Positions 1 through 9,376 are shown, counted from the stretch's first letter. The stretch: DNA of 64,000 bases from Pseudomonadales bacterium (GCA_022822135.1 JAJECH010000033.1:62001-126000); one strand, 5' to 3'. Notes: generated by a model not told the origin, from the sequence alone. A program made the numbers and translations.

Positions 1-593
1 GTGGAGGTGAGTTTGGACCACAATGGCATCGCGCAGCTCTAAAAGAGAAGAGACACAAAGCCTACGAGGACTTTATTGCAGTCGCCGAGGATCTTCACGC
101 TCGGAATGTAACGAACTCTCAGCTTCTCGGCATCATGGGTGGTAGCAATGGTGGTTTGTTGATGGGGAACATGTTGACTCGTCGACCTGACCTATTTGGC
201 GCGATCGTCGCAGCTGTTCCACTGTTTGATATGAAGCGTTACCATCTTCTCCTTGCGGGCGCAAGTTGGATGGCTGAATACGGCGATCCTGACATCCCAA
301 AAGAATGGAAATTCATCAAGGACTTCTCGCCATACCACAACTTGTCTAAGGAACCGAAATATCCGCCATTGCTTGTGACGACTTCAACTGCAGATGACCG
401 TGTCCACCCTGGTCATGCTCGAAAGTTGGTCGCGCGCATGCGTGAATTCGAGAAAGACGTGACTTACTATGAGAACTTAGAAGGAGGTCACGCGGGCGCC
501 GCCGACAACACACAACGAGCGTTTATGTCAGCGTTGGAATATCAGTTTTTGAGGAAGAACCTAAGTACGGGAACCAGCATCGTGGATGAGTAG
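1..593 (+). CDS. Prolyl oligopeptidase family (S9) peptidase, C-terminal part
   Basis: The gene enters the window from the left; the reading frame is open from base 3 and ends at a TAG at 591-593, so only about the last 196 residues are present. They form the alpha/beta-hydrolase catalytic domain of S9 peptidases. Visible are the early GEFGPQWH motif, the nucleophile elbow GGSNGG (Ser), the acid in TADDRVHP (Asp) and the catalytic His in EGGHAG close to the C-terminus. Proteins of this family cut short proline-containing peptides; the N-terminal propeller that limits substrate size lies outside the window. It converges with the FAD oxidase gene with only 22 bases between the stops. Confidence 0.9.
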   Translation, partial: GGEFGPQWHRAALKEKRHKAYEDFIAVAEDLHARNVTNSQLLGIMGGSNGGLLMGNMLTRRPDLFGAIVAAVPLFDMKRYHLLLAGASWMAEYGDPDIPKEWKFIKDFSPYHNLSKEPKYPPLLVTTSTADDRVHPGHARKLVARMREFEKDVTYYENLEGGHAGAADNTQRAFMSALEYQFLRKNLSTGTSIVDE

Positions 594-615
594 AAATCCT
601 CCAAACGACGATTTC

Positions 616-1995
616 CTATGCTGCGAACACTTTCCCGGGATTGAGAATTCCCTTAGGATCAAGCGCTGATTTCAGCGTCCTCATCAAGTTGACTTCTGCA
701 TCGTTGCGAGAGACATCTAAATAGGGTTTTTTCTCGAGCCCAACGCCGTGTTCTGCAGAGACCGACCCACCAATTGGGCGCAGTGGTTCATACACACACA
801 AATTCACGTCATGATGCGACGAGTCGTTCTCGCCAGCAGAAATCGCGAAGTGGAGATTCCCATCACCCATGTGACCAAAGGTGAATAGTTCATGGTGGCC
901 GAATCGTTGTTTTAAATTGCCTCGGACTTCCTCGACGTAGCGCTCCATGTACGGTACCTGAAGACTGACGTCATAGATAAATACTGGGTCGTACTGGAAT
1001 ATCTGTTCGACATCGTCACGCATCGCCCAGAACTGCCTACGCTGGTCACCGTTCTGCGCAACCGTCGCATCGGTTGCCAAACCATTCTCTAATGCTTCGG
1101 CGAGCGCGTCTTCTATTCGCAACTTGTCATTCTCTGGATCACCACCCATAGCCTCGATCAGGACATAGATCGGGTACTTCTGGTCAAGTGGAGGCCGTTG
1201 CTTCGCTGGCGGTGTAGTCACCAATCGGTAAAAGTCGTTCCACATGACTTCGAACGCTGACAATGTTCCGCCTAGACAAGCATCCATATGTTTGAGAATA
1301 AGGGGCATCTTTTCGAAACTATCTGCCGCGACAAGGGCTGTTTCGTGACTACGAGGTAACTCTCGTAGTCTCACGACAGCGCGGGTAACGATCCCCAGAC
1401 AACCTTCCGTGCCAATAAACAGCTGTTTGATGTCGTATCCAGCGTTGTTCTTGATCATCTCATTCATTGATGACACGATCGTGCCGTCCGCGAGCACGGC
1501 TTCGGTGCCAAGCACCATATCCCGCGTCATTCCGTATCGAATCACCCGGTTTCCGCCGGCATTGGTTGCAATGTTTCCACCAACGGTGCAACTACCCCGA
1601 GCACCGATATCAAGTGGATACAGCAATCCGTGTTTTTCTGCTTCCTCTTGCGCCGCTTGCAGTAATACACCTGCTTGTAGAGTCATCGTACGATTGACGT
1701 CGTCGACACTTTCAATCTGATTCATTCGCTCCAGTGACAAAATCAGATCCGACCGGTCCGTATCAGCTCCTTCAACGAGTCCAGTGCGCCCACCATGCGC
1801 AATGACGGATTGACCACGCTCATGACAGAGCTTGAGTATCGCACTAACTTCCTCGGTTGATCGTGGTCGTACGATAGCGTGGGCTTGAATGCCCTGCGGA
1901 CGCCAGATCCCGACAGCTCGGGTACTTACATCATCACCGGTGAGAACCGCATCTGAACCAGCGATATCAACTAGATCAGTGACAAGTTGACTCAT
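616..1995 (-). CDS. FAD-binding oxidase, GlcD / D-2-hydroxyacid dehydrogenase type
   Basis: A 459-residue flavoprotein that should oxidise a D-2-hydroxy acid (D-lactate, glycolate or D-2-hydroxyglutarate) to the 2-oxo acid. The N-terminal half is a PCMH-type FAD domain, with AHGGRTGLVEGA near residue 70 and the run GGNIATNAGGNRVIRYG near 140-155. The C-terminal half is the FAD-oxidase cap with the metal/substrate motif GHMGDGNLH near 375 and the ending SAEHGVGLEKKPYL. Length and motifs are those of a complete enzyme. It lies about 100 bases after the cytochrome oxidase operon on the same strand. A second, divergent paralog lies at 14905-16299. The substrate cannot be told from sequence. Confidence 0.9.
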   Translation of the reverse strand: MSQLVTDLVDIAGSDAVLTGDDVSTRAVGIWRPQGIQAHAIVRPRSTEEVSAILKLCHERGQSVIAHGGRTGLVEGADTDRSDLILSLERMNQIESVDDVNRTMTLQAGVLLQAAQEEAEKHGLLYPLDIGARGSCTVGGNIATNAGGNRVIRYGMTRDMVLGTEAVLADGTIVSSMNEMIKNNAGYDIKQLFIGTEGCLGIVTRAVVRLRELPRSHETALVAADSFEKMPLILKHMDACLGGTLSAFEVMWNDFYRLVTTPPAKQRPPLDQKYPIYVLIEAMGGDPENDKLRIEDALAEALENGLATDATVAQNGDQRRQFWAMRDDVEQIFQYDPVFIYDVSLQVPYMERYVEEVRGNLKQRFGHHELFTFGHMGDGNLHFAISAGENDSSHHDVNLCVYEPLRPIGGSVSAEHGVGLEKKPYLDVSRNDAEVNLMRTLKSALDPKGILNPGKVFAA

Positions 1996-2074
1996 CGAAC
2001 ACTATCCATACAAGAAGGCTTAACAGTATAGAGACCGATTACTGTTACTTTCACGCTAAAGCACAAACTATCGT

Positions 2075-2096
2075 TTGACGGATCTACGTCCGTCAA
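2075..2096 (-). terminator. Hairpin just after the cytochrome oxidase operon
   Basis: A perfect inverted repeat: an 8-base arm (TTGACGGA), a 6-base loop, and the complementary arm TCCGTCAA. It begins one base after the stop codon of the subunit IV gene. No run of T follows on the minus strand, so it may be a weak terminator or a 3'-end stabilising stem rather than a classical intrinsic terminator. Confidence 0.45.
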
Positions 2097-2097
2097 C

Positions 2098-2463
2098 TTA
2101 ATGTGCGGCGCTTGCGTGGGATGGCGGTGAGTCGGGTATAGGCTCCACTTCGCCGCCGAAGTACACAATTCTTGACGCCCACGCGTAATCCGCTTCATAC
2201 GCGAGCAAGTACATCAGGACAAGAAGAACGAGTGGCGGTACGAGGATCGCCGTGATCAATGTGGGTCGCTCCCACTTCATATGCATAAACACCGCTACGA
2301 TAAATCCGGCCTTTAGCATCATGAAGATGATGATTAGGAGCCAGCGTAAAAGACCTTCAAACTCAAGAATATCCACCAAATAGGAGGCAGCACTGAACAC
2401 AAACAGCAACAACCAGACAAGAAAGTAGACTTTTATCGGATGTTGTTGACCGACTTCCGCCAT
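2098..2463 (-). CDS. Cytochrome c oxidase subunit IV family protein
   Basis: A 121-residue membrane protein with three hydrophobic segments (about residues 12-31, 37-58 and 66-90). The HMKWERPT motif after the second segment is characteristic of the prokaryotic subunit IV family. It is the last gene of the oxidase operon, starting 17 bases after subunit III. The family is a small accessory subunit of aa3/caa3-type terminal oxidases and carries no cofactor. An AAGGA sequence lies about a dozen bases before the ATG. Assignment rests on the motif and on the operon position. Confidence 0.88.
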   Translation of the reverse strand: MAEVGQQHPIKVYFLVWLLLFVFSAASYLVDILEFEGLLRWLLIIIFMMLKAGFIVAVFMHMKWERPTLITAILVPPLVLLVLMYLLAYEADYAWASRIVYFGGEVEPIPDSPPSHASAAH

Positions 2464-2480
2464 GACTTATTCGTAATTCC

Positions 2481-3155
2481 TTACCAGAGATAGAAGAAAG
2501 CGAAGATGAAGACCCACACGAGGTCAACAAAGTGCCAATACAGGCCCGTGATCTCTACGATCTCGAAACTCGTGTTGTCGTATCTGCCACGTAGTACCCG
2601 AATTGCGACGATCAGTAAGTACACGACACCTGCCGATACGTGCAACCCATGGAAACCTGTGATCATGAAGAAGAACGAACCAAATTGTTTGGCACCCATT
2701 GGGTTTTGCCAGGCTTTGACTCCTTCGTCCATGATCAGCTTGGACCACTCGAATGCCTGCATACCGACGAATGAAGCCCCAAGAAGCGCGGTTGCAAACA
2801 TAAGCCAGAACACGGCGACCTTTCGCTTGCGGTAACCCATGTTGACAGCCATCGCCATCGTCCCACTGGACGTAATCAGGATGAACGTCATGATGGCAAT
2901 CAGCAGCAGTGGTACCGGGTAGCCGAAAGCCTCCAGCGCGAAGACTTCGCTCGGCACTGGCCACGCATCCGTTTGCGTCATTCTGACAGCCATATAGCTG
3001 ACTAGGAACGACGTGAAAATGAATGTATCCGAGAGCAGGAAAATCCACATCATGGCCTTGCCCCACGGCACGGCCTTGAATGTAGTAACGTCCGACGACC
3101 AGTCTTCGACGATCGTCGTTAGCGGACCTTGACCTGTCTGAGCAGCTTCAGCCAT
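2481..3155 (-). CDS. ctaE: Cytochrome c oxidase subunit III
   Basis: A 224-residue integral membrane protein of the heme-copper oxidase subunit III family, with about five hydrophobic segments. It contains the motifs DTFIFTSFLVSY near the first helix, FFFMITGFHGLHV in the middle, and the C-terminal ITGLYWHFVDLVWVFIF. The short five-helix form and sequence resemble the proteins found with two-domain oxidase operons. It does not bind metal but stabilises proton uptake by subunit I. It sits between the subunit I gene (30 bases upstream) and the subunit IV gene, and is surely cotranscribed with them. Confidence 0.95.
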   Translation of the reverse strand: MAEAAQTGQGPLTTIVEDWSSDVTTFKAVPWGKAMMWIFLLSDTFIFTSFLVSYMAVRMTQTDAWPVPSEVFALEAFGYPVPLLLIAIMTFILITSSGTMAMAVNMGYRKRKVAVFWLMFATALLGASFVGMQAFEWSKLIMDEGVKAWQNPMGAKQFGSFFFMITGFHGLHVSAGVVYLLIVAIRVLRGRYDNTSFEIVEITGLYWHFVDLVWVFIFAFFYLW

Positions 3156-3185
3156 ATTTGCTTAATCTGTACCTTTTATTAGCGA

Positions 3186-4922
3186 CTACGACGATTGACC
3201 TTGCGGAACCGTTTGAGGAATGAAATCCTTCTCCGATCCAGGTACGCTGTAGTCGTATGCCCAGCGATGAACGGTAGGTAACTTATCACCCCAGTTTCCG
3301 TGACCCGGCGGTGTCTCTGGCGTACACCACTCTAAACTGTTTGCCCCCCACGGGTTATCCCCAGCAGGCTTCCCGTAAAAGTAACTGTGAACCAAGTTGG
3401 CCACATATATGAGCTGTGCGGCACCAACGACCAATGCTGTCCACGTGATGACCTCGTTCAACATTTGAGCGGACGCCGGATAGAAACTCGAATCAAAGTT
3501 CTCGTAATACCGTCTGGGCACCCCGATAAATCCGAGGTAATGCATCGGGAAGTAGATGATGTACGTTCCAAGGAACGTAATCCAAAAGTGCATTTTGCCC
3601 CAGAAGTCATTCAACATGCGTCCAGTGAGCTTTGGATACCAGTGATAGATCCCACCAAAGATTGCAAGAATCGGTGATACACCCATGACCATATGGAAGT
3701 GCGCGACGACAAAATACGTGTCAGACAACGGGATATCAATGATCACGTTGCCGAGGAATAGCCCCGTGATACCGCCCATAATGAAGGTCAGTACAAACGA
3801 AAGTGCATACAGCATCGGGACTGTGAGCTTGATATTGGCTTTCCAGAGGGTCAAAATCCAGTTGTAAACCTTGATTGCCGTAGGTACGGCGATGATGAGG
3901 GTTGTGGTCGCAAAGAAGAACCCGAAATACGGGTGCATACCTGCAACAAACATATGGTGCGCCCACACGATAAACGATAAGACCCCAATAAACACCAACG
4001 CCCAAACCATTAGGCGATAGCCGAATATGTTCTTACGAGCATGGACTGAAATCAGGTCTGATACCACGCCGAATGCGGGCAGCGCAACGATATAAACCTC
4101 TGGATGACCAAAAAACCAGAATAAGTGCTGGAATAACAGCGGTTGGCCACCATCGTACGCCAACGTTTGACCTAGTGAAACGATGGCTGGCATGAAGAAA
4201 CTGGTGCCAATCTTCAGATCCAGAATCATCATGATCGCGCTCACAAACAGCGCCGGGAAGGCCAACAAACCCAGAAATGTTGCGACGAAGATCCCCCATA
4301 CCGTCAACGGGAGTCGCATGAGCGACATACCACGAGTACGCGCTTGAAGAATCGTCGTTATGTAATTCAAACCACCCATCGTGAACGCGACGATGAACAC
4401 CGCGAGCGACGCCAACATCGTCGTGATGCCCCAATCAGCGCCGGGCGTACCTTCCGTGATAGTCTGAGGTGGATACAACGTCCAACCAGCACCGGTTGGA
4501 CCTCCCAACCCCGGAATGTACGCCAGTAGAAGGATGATCACAGATAACAGATAAACCCAATAGCTGAGCATATTCACGAACGGAAAAACCATGTCCCGTG
4601 CACCGCACATGAGCGGTACCGTGAAATTACCAAACGCACCGAGCAGAAATGCTGTGAGCAGATAAATCACCATGATCATCCCATGCATGGTGATCGCTTG
4701 ATAGTAATAGTCCTCGACAAACCATTCCATAAATCCCGGAAACGCAATCTGAATGCGCATCAAATCAGAGAGGAATAACGCGACCAATCCGACAGCCATT
4801 GCTGTGATTCCGTATTGGACGGCGATCACCTTGTGGTCTTGACTGAACACGTACTTCCCGATCCAAGTCTTTGGATGGTGAAGCGGCACGGTCTCCTGAT
4901 AAGGAATTTCAGCTGTTGCCAT
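3186..4922 (-). CDS. ctaD: Cytochrome c oxidase subunit I (aa3 type)
   Basis: The 578-residue catalytic subunit that reduces oxygen and pumps protons in the inner membrane. About twelve helices are visible. Heme and copper ligands are present: His in ITMHGMIM (low-spin heme a), FFGHPEVYIVALPAFG (CuB His, the cross-linked Tyr and the channel Glu), the His pair in WAHHMF, and HFHMVMG (heme a3 and heme a ligands). The Glu of GHPEVY indicates an A1-type proton channel. The start is supported by GAGGA about eight bases upstream of the ATG. It follows subunit II after 43 bases. Confidence 0.98.
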   Translation of the reverse strand: MATAEIPYQETVPLHHPKTWIGKYVFSQDHKVIAVQYGITAMAVGLVALFLSDLMRIQIAFPGFMEWFVEDYYYQAITMHGMIMVIYLLTAFLLGAFGNFTVPLMCGARDMVFPFVNMLSYWVYLLSVIILLLAYIPGLGGPTGAGWTLYPPQTITEGTPGADWGITTMLASLAVFIVAFTMGGLNYITTILQARTRGMSLMRLPLTVWGIFVATFLGLLAFPALFVSAIMMILDLKIGTSFFMPAIVSLGQTLAYDGGQPLLFQHLFWFFGHPEVYIVALPAFGVVSDLISVHARKNIFGYRLMVWALVFIGVLSFIVWAHHMFVAGMHPYFGFFFATTTLIIAVPTAIKVYNWILTLWKANIKLTVPMLYALSFVLTFIMGGITGLFLGNVIIDIPLSDTYFVVAHFHMVMGVSPILAIFGGIYHWYPKLTGRMLNDFWGKMHFWITFLGTYIIYFPMHYLGFIGVPRRYYENFDSSFYPASAQMLNEVITWTALVVGAAQLIYVANLVHSYFYGKPAGDNPWGANSLEWCTPETPPGHGNWGDKLPTVHRWAYDYSVPGSEKDFIPQTVPQGQSS

Positions 4923-4965
4923 CAGTGTTCCTCAACGAAAATGCTTGAGTTACGTTGGTTCATTG

Positions 4966-6120
4966 TTATTCTGCAGTTTCCTGTAGGAAGCGCAGTAGCG
5001 CTTCCATTTCATCGTCTTCAAATGCGTAAGGCGTCATTACCGACCCGAAGCCTTCAACCAGCTTCACGCTCGGTTCAACGATCGACTCAACGATGTACGC
5101 TTCGTCCGCAATCACTGTAGAGCCATCTGCGAGATTTACTTCTCTTCCCCACATACCTTTCCACGTTGGTCCAACGACCGATGTCCCGTCCAACGAATGA
5201 CATGCGAAGCAACCGTTCTGGTCGGCGAGTTGTCGACCTTTGGCCACGATCGGTTCTTCTGGTGTCTGGCCCGCTTTCATCTCAGCCCAAGTGACTTGCG
5301 AATCCAGCCACGCTTCAAAATCCTCCTGCGTGTCGATGTACATCTCTCCACGCATGATGTGATGGCCACGTCCACAAAGTTCAGCACAGAGAATCTCGAA
5401 CTTACCTGTTCGAGTCGGTCGGAACCAGAAATACGTGATCATGCCGGGAACCATGTCCATTTTGGCGCGGATTTCCGGAACCCAAAAATCATGCAGCACA
5501 TCCTTTGAGCGCAGCACAACCTTGACGTTTCGGTCCAACGGGAGATGGAGCACATTACTCGCAATCAAGATGTCGTCCTCGCCGTGAGGATCGCCATCGC
5601 GCATACCGAACGGATTCAGCGACGTAATGTTTGGCTCGAACGTTGTCTCGTCCCTACCTCGGTTGACGTTCTTCTTCACTGAGGTCGTGCCGAAGATACC
5701 GTCCTCACCGGGGAAACGGTATTTCCAAGTCCACTGTTCACCAAGAACTTCGACTTCCATCGCATCCGACGGGACTTGCACGTAATCGTCCCAGACAATC
5801 AAACCAGGCGCTAACATGATCACCACGCCGATTGAGGTGATGATCGTCAGCCAACTCTCGAGTACCGGATGTTCGGGTTCGTAGTGCGATTCACCACTCT
5901 CATGAAACTTGTAGCGCCAGATCGCCCAGGCCATAAACAACCCTAACAGGACAAATGCGACACCACAGATCCACCAAGTGACCTTCACCGTAAAGTCGAT
6001 GAACTTCCAATTTGAAGCAATCTCCGTGAACTGCCACGGGCTCCAAACATTGAAGATCACCGAACCAATAACCACAAGCCCCAGCAAGATGGCTACGTGA
6101 TGATCAAGTATCTTTCGCAT
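4966..6120 (-). CDS. ctaC: Cytochrome c oxidase subunit II with fused cytochrome c domain
   Basis: Subunit II takes electrons from cytochrome c into the CuA centre. After an N-terminal hydrophobic segment and a second one (about 45-70) comes the cupredoxin domain with the CuA ligands: His in VLHDFW and the cluster CAELCGRGHHIM. A C-terminal class I cytochrome c domain follows, with the heme motif CFACH and an axial Met near MTPYAF, making this a caa3-like subunit. Two ATGs are possible (6132 and 6120); GGAGG lies four bases before the second, so 6120 was chosen (384 residues). It is the first gene of the II-I-III-IV operon. No assembly gene (cox11, ctaA, ctaB) is in the window. Confidence 0.96.
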   Translation of the reverse strand: MRKILDHHVAILLGLVVIGSVIFNVWSPWQFTEIASNWKFIDFTVKVTWWICGVAFVLLGLFMAWAIWRYKFHESGESHYEPEHPVLESWLTIITSIGVVIMLAPGLIVWDDYVQVPSDAMEVEVLGEQWTWKYRFPGEDGIFGTTSVKKNVNRGRDETTFEPNITSLNPFGMRDGDPHGEDDILIASNVLHLPLDRNVKVVLRSKDVLHDFWVPEIRAKMDMVPGMITYFWFRPTRTGKFEILCAELCGRGHHIMRGEMYIDTQEDFEAWLDSQVTWAEMKAGQTPEEPIVAKGRQLADQNGCFACHSLDGTSVVGPTWKGMWGREVNLADGSTVIADEAYIVESIVEPSVKLVEGFGSVMTPYAFEDDEMEALLRFLQETAE

Positions 6121-6399
6121 AGTCCTCCACATCCGCGAATTCGCATTACGCTAAGCATGTTCGTCGCATGTACACACGAACTTAGCGAGTGGAAAGCGAT
6201 TCGCAAGTACCTCGACAGCGGCGCTCCGGCTCGTTCGTACTAGCGACAAATACGAACGCAGCAAGCCTTCAAGATTAAGGCTGCACACTATCTCAGACTG
6301 AGAATTTTATAGGGAGGGAATTTTGCTTAAATCAGTTTGCTTTTCAAATGTGGCGTACGACCTAACGAGCATCTCCTAGCTCCCCATCGGAGAGGTCGT
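6121..6399 (-). promoter_or_regulatory. Structured leader and probable promoter of the cytochrome oxidase operon
   Basis: About 280 bases without a gene. Reading toward ctaC there is a TATAAA -10-like box (6306-6311) with no clear -35, then two stem-loops in a row. One is AGCCTT / AAGGCT (6264-6282, 7-base loop). The other is a perfect 8-base stem CGTTCGTA / TACGAACG (6232-6258, 11-base loop). An 11-base palindrome CTCAGACTGAG overlaps the probable start site (6292-6302). At the far end, paired segments at 6364-6400 overlap the stop of the alanine dehydrogenase gene and may end that transcript. All assignments are by eye. Confidence 0.4.
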
Positions 6400-7524
6400 T
6401 CAGTTCTCGCGACTAGGAAAGATCTCGTTCACCGGTACGTAATCCGCCCCGGTCGCACTAGCCACCGCTTCATGCGCAACGTGCCCCTCATAAACATTAA
6501 GTCCAGCACGTAAATGTAGATCGGTTGAGAGCGCTTGTGCCACTCCCTTGTCTGCCAATGCTAAGACGAAAGGCAGCGTAGCGTTGTTGAGTGCAAGTGT
6601 CGATGTTCTCGCCACAGCACCCGGCATATTCGCAACGCAGTAATGAACCACGTCATGTTGCACAAAAATCGGCTCGGAGTGCGTCGTCGGTCGGGATGTT
6701 TCGAAGCATCCCCCTTGGTCAATTGCCACATCGACCAGGACGGCTCCCCTTTGCATCTCCTTTACCATGTCTTCTGTCACCAACCTGGGTGCTTTACTAC
6801 CCGGAACCAAGACAGCCCCGATAACGAGATCCGCGTTTACTACGTGTTCGTGGACAGAATGGACCGTGGAATAACGTGTATGAAGCGCTGGTCGAAATTC
6901 CAATTCCAACTCGGCTAGCCGACGTAAATCGATGTCGAAAATGACAACATCCGCCTCCATACCTAATGCGATTCGAGCCGCATTCATACCGACCACACCG
7001 CCGCCTAATACCACGACACGCGCCGGTGGTGAACCAGGTACCCCTCCAAGGAGCGTTCCTCGACCACCTTGCTCAATCTCTAATGCATGAGCACCTGCCT
7101 GTACGGACATTCGCCCCGCAACCTCACTCATCGGCGCAAGCAACGGTAATCTGCCTCGTCCATCTGTGACGGTCTCATATGCGATCGCCGTGCACCCACT
7201 TTTCTGCAATGCGCTTGTTAATGCGGGGTCTGGCGCAAGATGGAGGTACGTAAAGAGAATCTGACCTTTATGCAAGCGCTTGACCTCTTCAGGCTGAGGT
7301 TCTTTTACTTTGACAATTAGGTCTGCCTCGAACAAATGATCCAAGTCACTTGTTAGAGTCGCACCTGCTGCGCTGTATTCTTCATCAAATAAACCGAGTT
7401 TGAATGCACAATCCACCTCGACGACCACACTATGACCGTGAAGTACAAGTTCTCTGACACTTGCCGGCGTCAGACCGACGCGGTTTTCATCCGTTTTAAT
7501 TTCTTTAGGAACGCCAATTCGCAC
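6400..7524 (-). CDS. ald: Alanine dehydrogenase
   Basis: A 374-residue NAD-dependent enzyme that interconverts L-alanine with pyruvate and ammonia. The N-terminus MRIGVPKEIKTDENRVGL is the family signature. VKVKEPQ supplies the substrate-binding Lys, and YLHLAPD the catalytic His. A Rossmann motif, VLGGGVVGMNAA, occurs near residue 175. The second family signature (DVAIDQGGC...HYCVANMPGAV) lies near 265-305. Length is normal. It is transcribed divergently from the CheA-like gene with 103 bases between them and probably has its own promoter there. Such genes are often controlled by Lrp-type regulators, but no convincing operator was seen. Confidence 0.96.
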   Translation of the reverse strand: MRIGVPKEIKTDENRVGLTPASVRELVLHGHSVVVEVDCAFKLGLFDEEYSAAGATLTSDLDHLFEADLIVKVKEPQPEEVKRLHKGQILFTYLHLAPDPALTSALQKSGCTAIAYETVTDGRGRLPLLAPMSEVAGRMSVQAGAHALEIEQGGRGTLLGGVPGSPPARVVVLGGGVVGMNAARIALGMEADVVIFDIDLRRLAELELEFRPALHTRYSTVHSVHEHVVNADLVIGAVLVPGSKAPRLVTEDMVKEMQRGAVLVDVAIDQGGCFETSRPTTHSEPIFVQHDVVHYCVANMPGAVARTSTLALNNATLPFVLALADKGVAQALSTDLHLRAGLNVYEGHVAHEAVASATGADYVPVNEIFPSREN

Positions 7525-7627
7525 AATAATCGCTTCTCTTCGTGAGGGTAAATTTCATGTTTACCGAGGCTTCTCAATTTGAACACCTCAAGTATGTGAC
7601 GTCAATTGTTGCAAGTATTTAGGTCAA

Positions 7628-9349
7628 GTGTCGAATTCTGTTTCTAGTCAGTTACTGCTCGAATCTCTAGCTAACTGCGTACGAGAGCGATCTTCCAGAG
7701 AGTCACTTGATCAGCTCTGCCAGATTCTTGACGATGGATTGACGTCAGTCGACGATCCACACGTTGAACTATTCGAAGCATTGGCGAATTACGTTTACCA
7801 ACTTCGCGATGGCGCGATTCAAACGTCAGACGACACCGCCTCACTGTTTCGCGAAGCACTAGTACTCCTAGGTGAAGATCCATCATCCTTACAGCGCGCT
7901 TCGTCGGCAGATCGGACAGCGGGACTTTTGGAACGAATTGATCTCGCGGCGTCAGGTGGATTTGACGCACTAGAGGCAGGCGAAATTCCCGACGCTGAGC
8001 GACTAATTGACGCTAAGTCCGCGAGTTTGCGGATTCAAAGCACCTTACATCGACTACATTCATCGCTGGAAACGATTGAACGACATACGCAGTCATCTCG
8101 CTTGAGCCCGTCGTTCACGTCGGTACTTTCTCGACATCGACAGCTACTTGATGCGCTTGCTCTAAGTCCTTCGCCAAGTCAGTCGGTGTCGTTGACTTCA
8201 CTTGACGAAATGCTCTCGCTCGAGGTAGGGGAATCAGAAACGGACATAACCATAGATGCCGAAGGTTCCGTTCACCCTTCTTATCTCCCAACCCTTTCGT
8301 CGATCGTTACTCAACTCACCAATACCTTGCCCTCAATCAGGGTTATGAAGATCGTCCGTGAACAAGATACGCTCGATATTCAATTGACATTCGATGCGAA
8401 TGATTCGATCTCGTCCAGCTTACGCACAAGCGCAATCAATCACGGTTTTCTTAATTCCGATGCCCCGCTTCGCAACGGCGATGAGATACAGTACTTGCTA
8501 GTTCCTGATTCATCCCAACCAGATAAACAGCTGATTCAATCTTCCTCGTTGTTCGACCATCTCCAATCGCTTTGTGCGCGAGTGGTTGCCGAATCCTCCG
8601 CAGAAACTACCGAAATGTCCATAACGCTACCAGCCAACTTCAGATTAGAGCAAGTAGTGGTGTTCAAACAAGATGGGGCGCTCTATGCGGTATGGACCGA
8701 TATCGTTGCCGACATCGAATACGCGACATCCAACGAAGATATCTCTTTTCGTTCATTCATAGAGAACGACCAAGGTTCATTCAGGGTTGTCAATTCGAAC
8801 CAAATGCGCGGAGAGCATGAAGCGTGCCTGTTTATTAACGACGGAGGATTTCGAGTCGCACTGTTCGTGGATCAAATCGAGACGCCTGGCCAGCTAGCCG
8901 TTCTAGATTCTCTTTCTCCAGAGACTCATCTCGGCGGGGGAGTCCGACTGCTAGACCGGCGCTTTGTCGTGTTGCTTTCCGCCGTTGAACTTAACGATGG
9001 TTCTCCTCCATCGCTGAATTCTCAAGTAGGTACAACTCGACGACTGCTCGTCCTTGGTTCTGCCCCGCTCGCAAAAGGATTGAGTCGCAATACGTACCAC
9101 ATTTCACACGCTGCTGGAGAGTTGGAAGCGACTGCTACATTCCAAGAGCAGCGACCATATGCAATTCTGGTTGAGCAGAATGAACTTCCCGCCTATCGAC
9201 GTTTGCTATCAACAGCGAAGCGGCTAGATGTACCTGTCGTGGTACAGATCTCACCGAATCGGGACGATGTATCTGATACGTCGGACACCGAATTCCGGTC
9301 GGTGAGAACGTTAACCGAACTGGAAGCACAGCTGAATAGCGTTTCCTGA
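7628..9349 (+). CDS. Degenerate CheA/ChpA-like chemosensory protein
   Basis: A 573-residue protein starting at a GTG. By eye its order matches a hybrid CheA without its chemistry. Residues 1-190 are helical, with no HxxKG phosphotransfer motif. About 215-335 resemble the end of a CheA ATPase domain: the stretch around INHGFLNSDAPLRNGDEIQYL aligns with the usual region before the G1 box. However, the N-box and the GRGVGMD box are absent. About 325-455 look like a CheW module (SITLPANFRLEQVVVF, then FRVALFVDQIE). About 468-570 look like a receiver in which AILVEQNELP has Glu where the phosphorylated Asp would be. No other chemotaxis gene is nearby. It is probably a pseudokinase scaffold, and its function is unknown. 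Confidence 0.6.
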   Translation: MSNSVSSQLLLESLANCVRERSSRESLDQLCQILDDGLTSVDDPHVELFEALANYVYQLRDGAIQTSDDTASLFREALVLLGEDPSSLQRASSADRTAGLLERIDLAASGGFDALEAGEIPDAERLIDAKSASLRIQSTLHRLHSSLETIERHTQSSRLSPSFTSVLSRHRQLLDALALSPSPSQSVSLTSLDEMLSLEVGESETDITIDAEGSVHPSYLPTLSSIVTQLTNTLPSIRVMKIVREQDTLDIQLTFDANDSISSSLRTSAINHGFLNSDAPLRNGDEIQYLLVPDSSQPDKQLIQSSSLFDHLQSLCARVVAESSAETTEMSITLPANFRLEQVVVFKQDGALYAVWTDIVADIEYATSNEDISFRSFIENDQGSFRVVNSNQMRGEHEACLFINDGGFRVALFVDQIETPGQLAVLDSLSPETHLGGGVRLLDRRFVVLLSAVELNDGSPPSLNSQVGTTRRLLVLGSAPLAKGLSRNTYHISHAAGELEATATFQEQRPYAILVEQNELPAYRRLLSTAKRLDVPVVVQISPNRDDVSDTSDTEFRSVRTLTELEAQLNSVS

Positions 9350-9376
9350 AATCAAATCAAACTGCAACCGACGAAA

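Noticed and set aside
2524-3066. Long open frame (180 codons) overlapping the subunit III gene
   Set aside because: It lies in another frame of an obvious cytochrome oxidase gene, with composition unlike a membrane protein, and matches no family.
7597-7604. TGACGTCA palindrome between ald and the CheA-like gene
   Set aside because: An 8-base palindrome alone is too common to call an operator; no repeat or regulator gene supports it.
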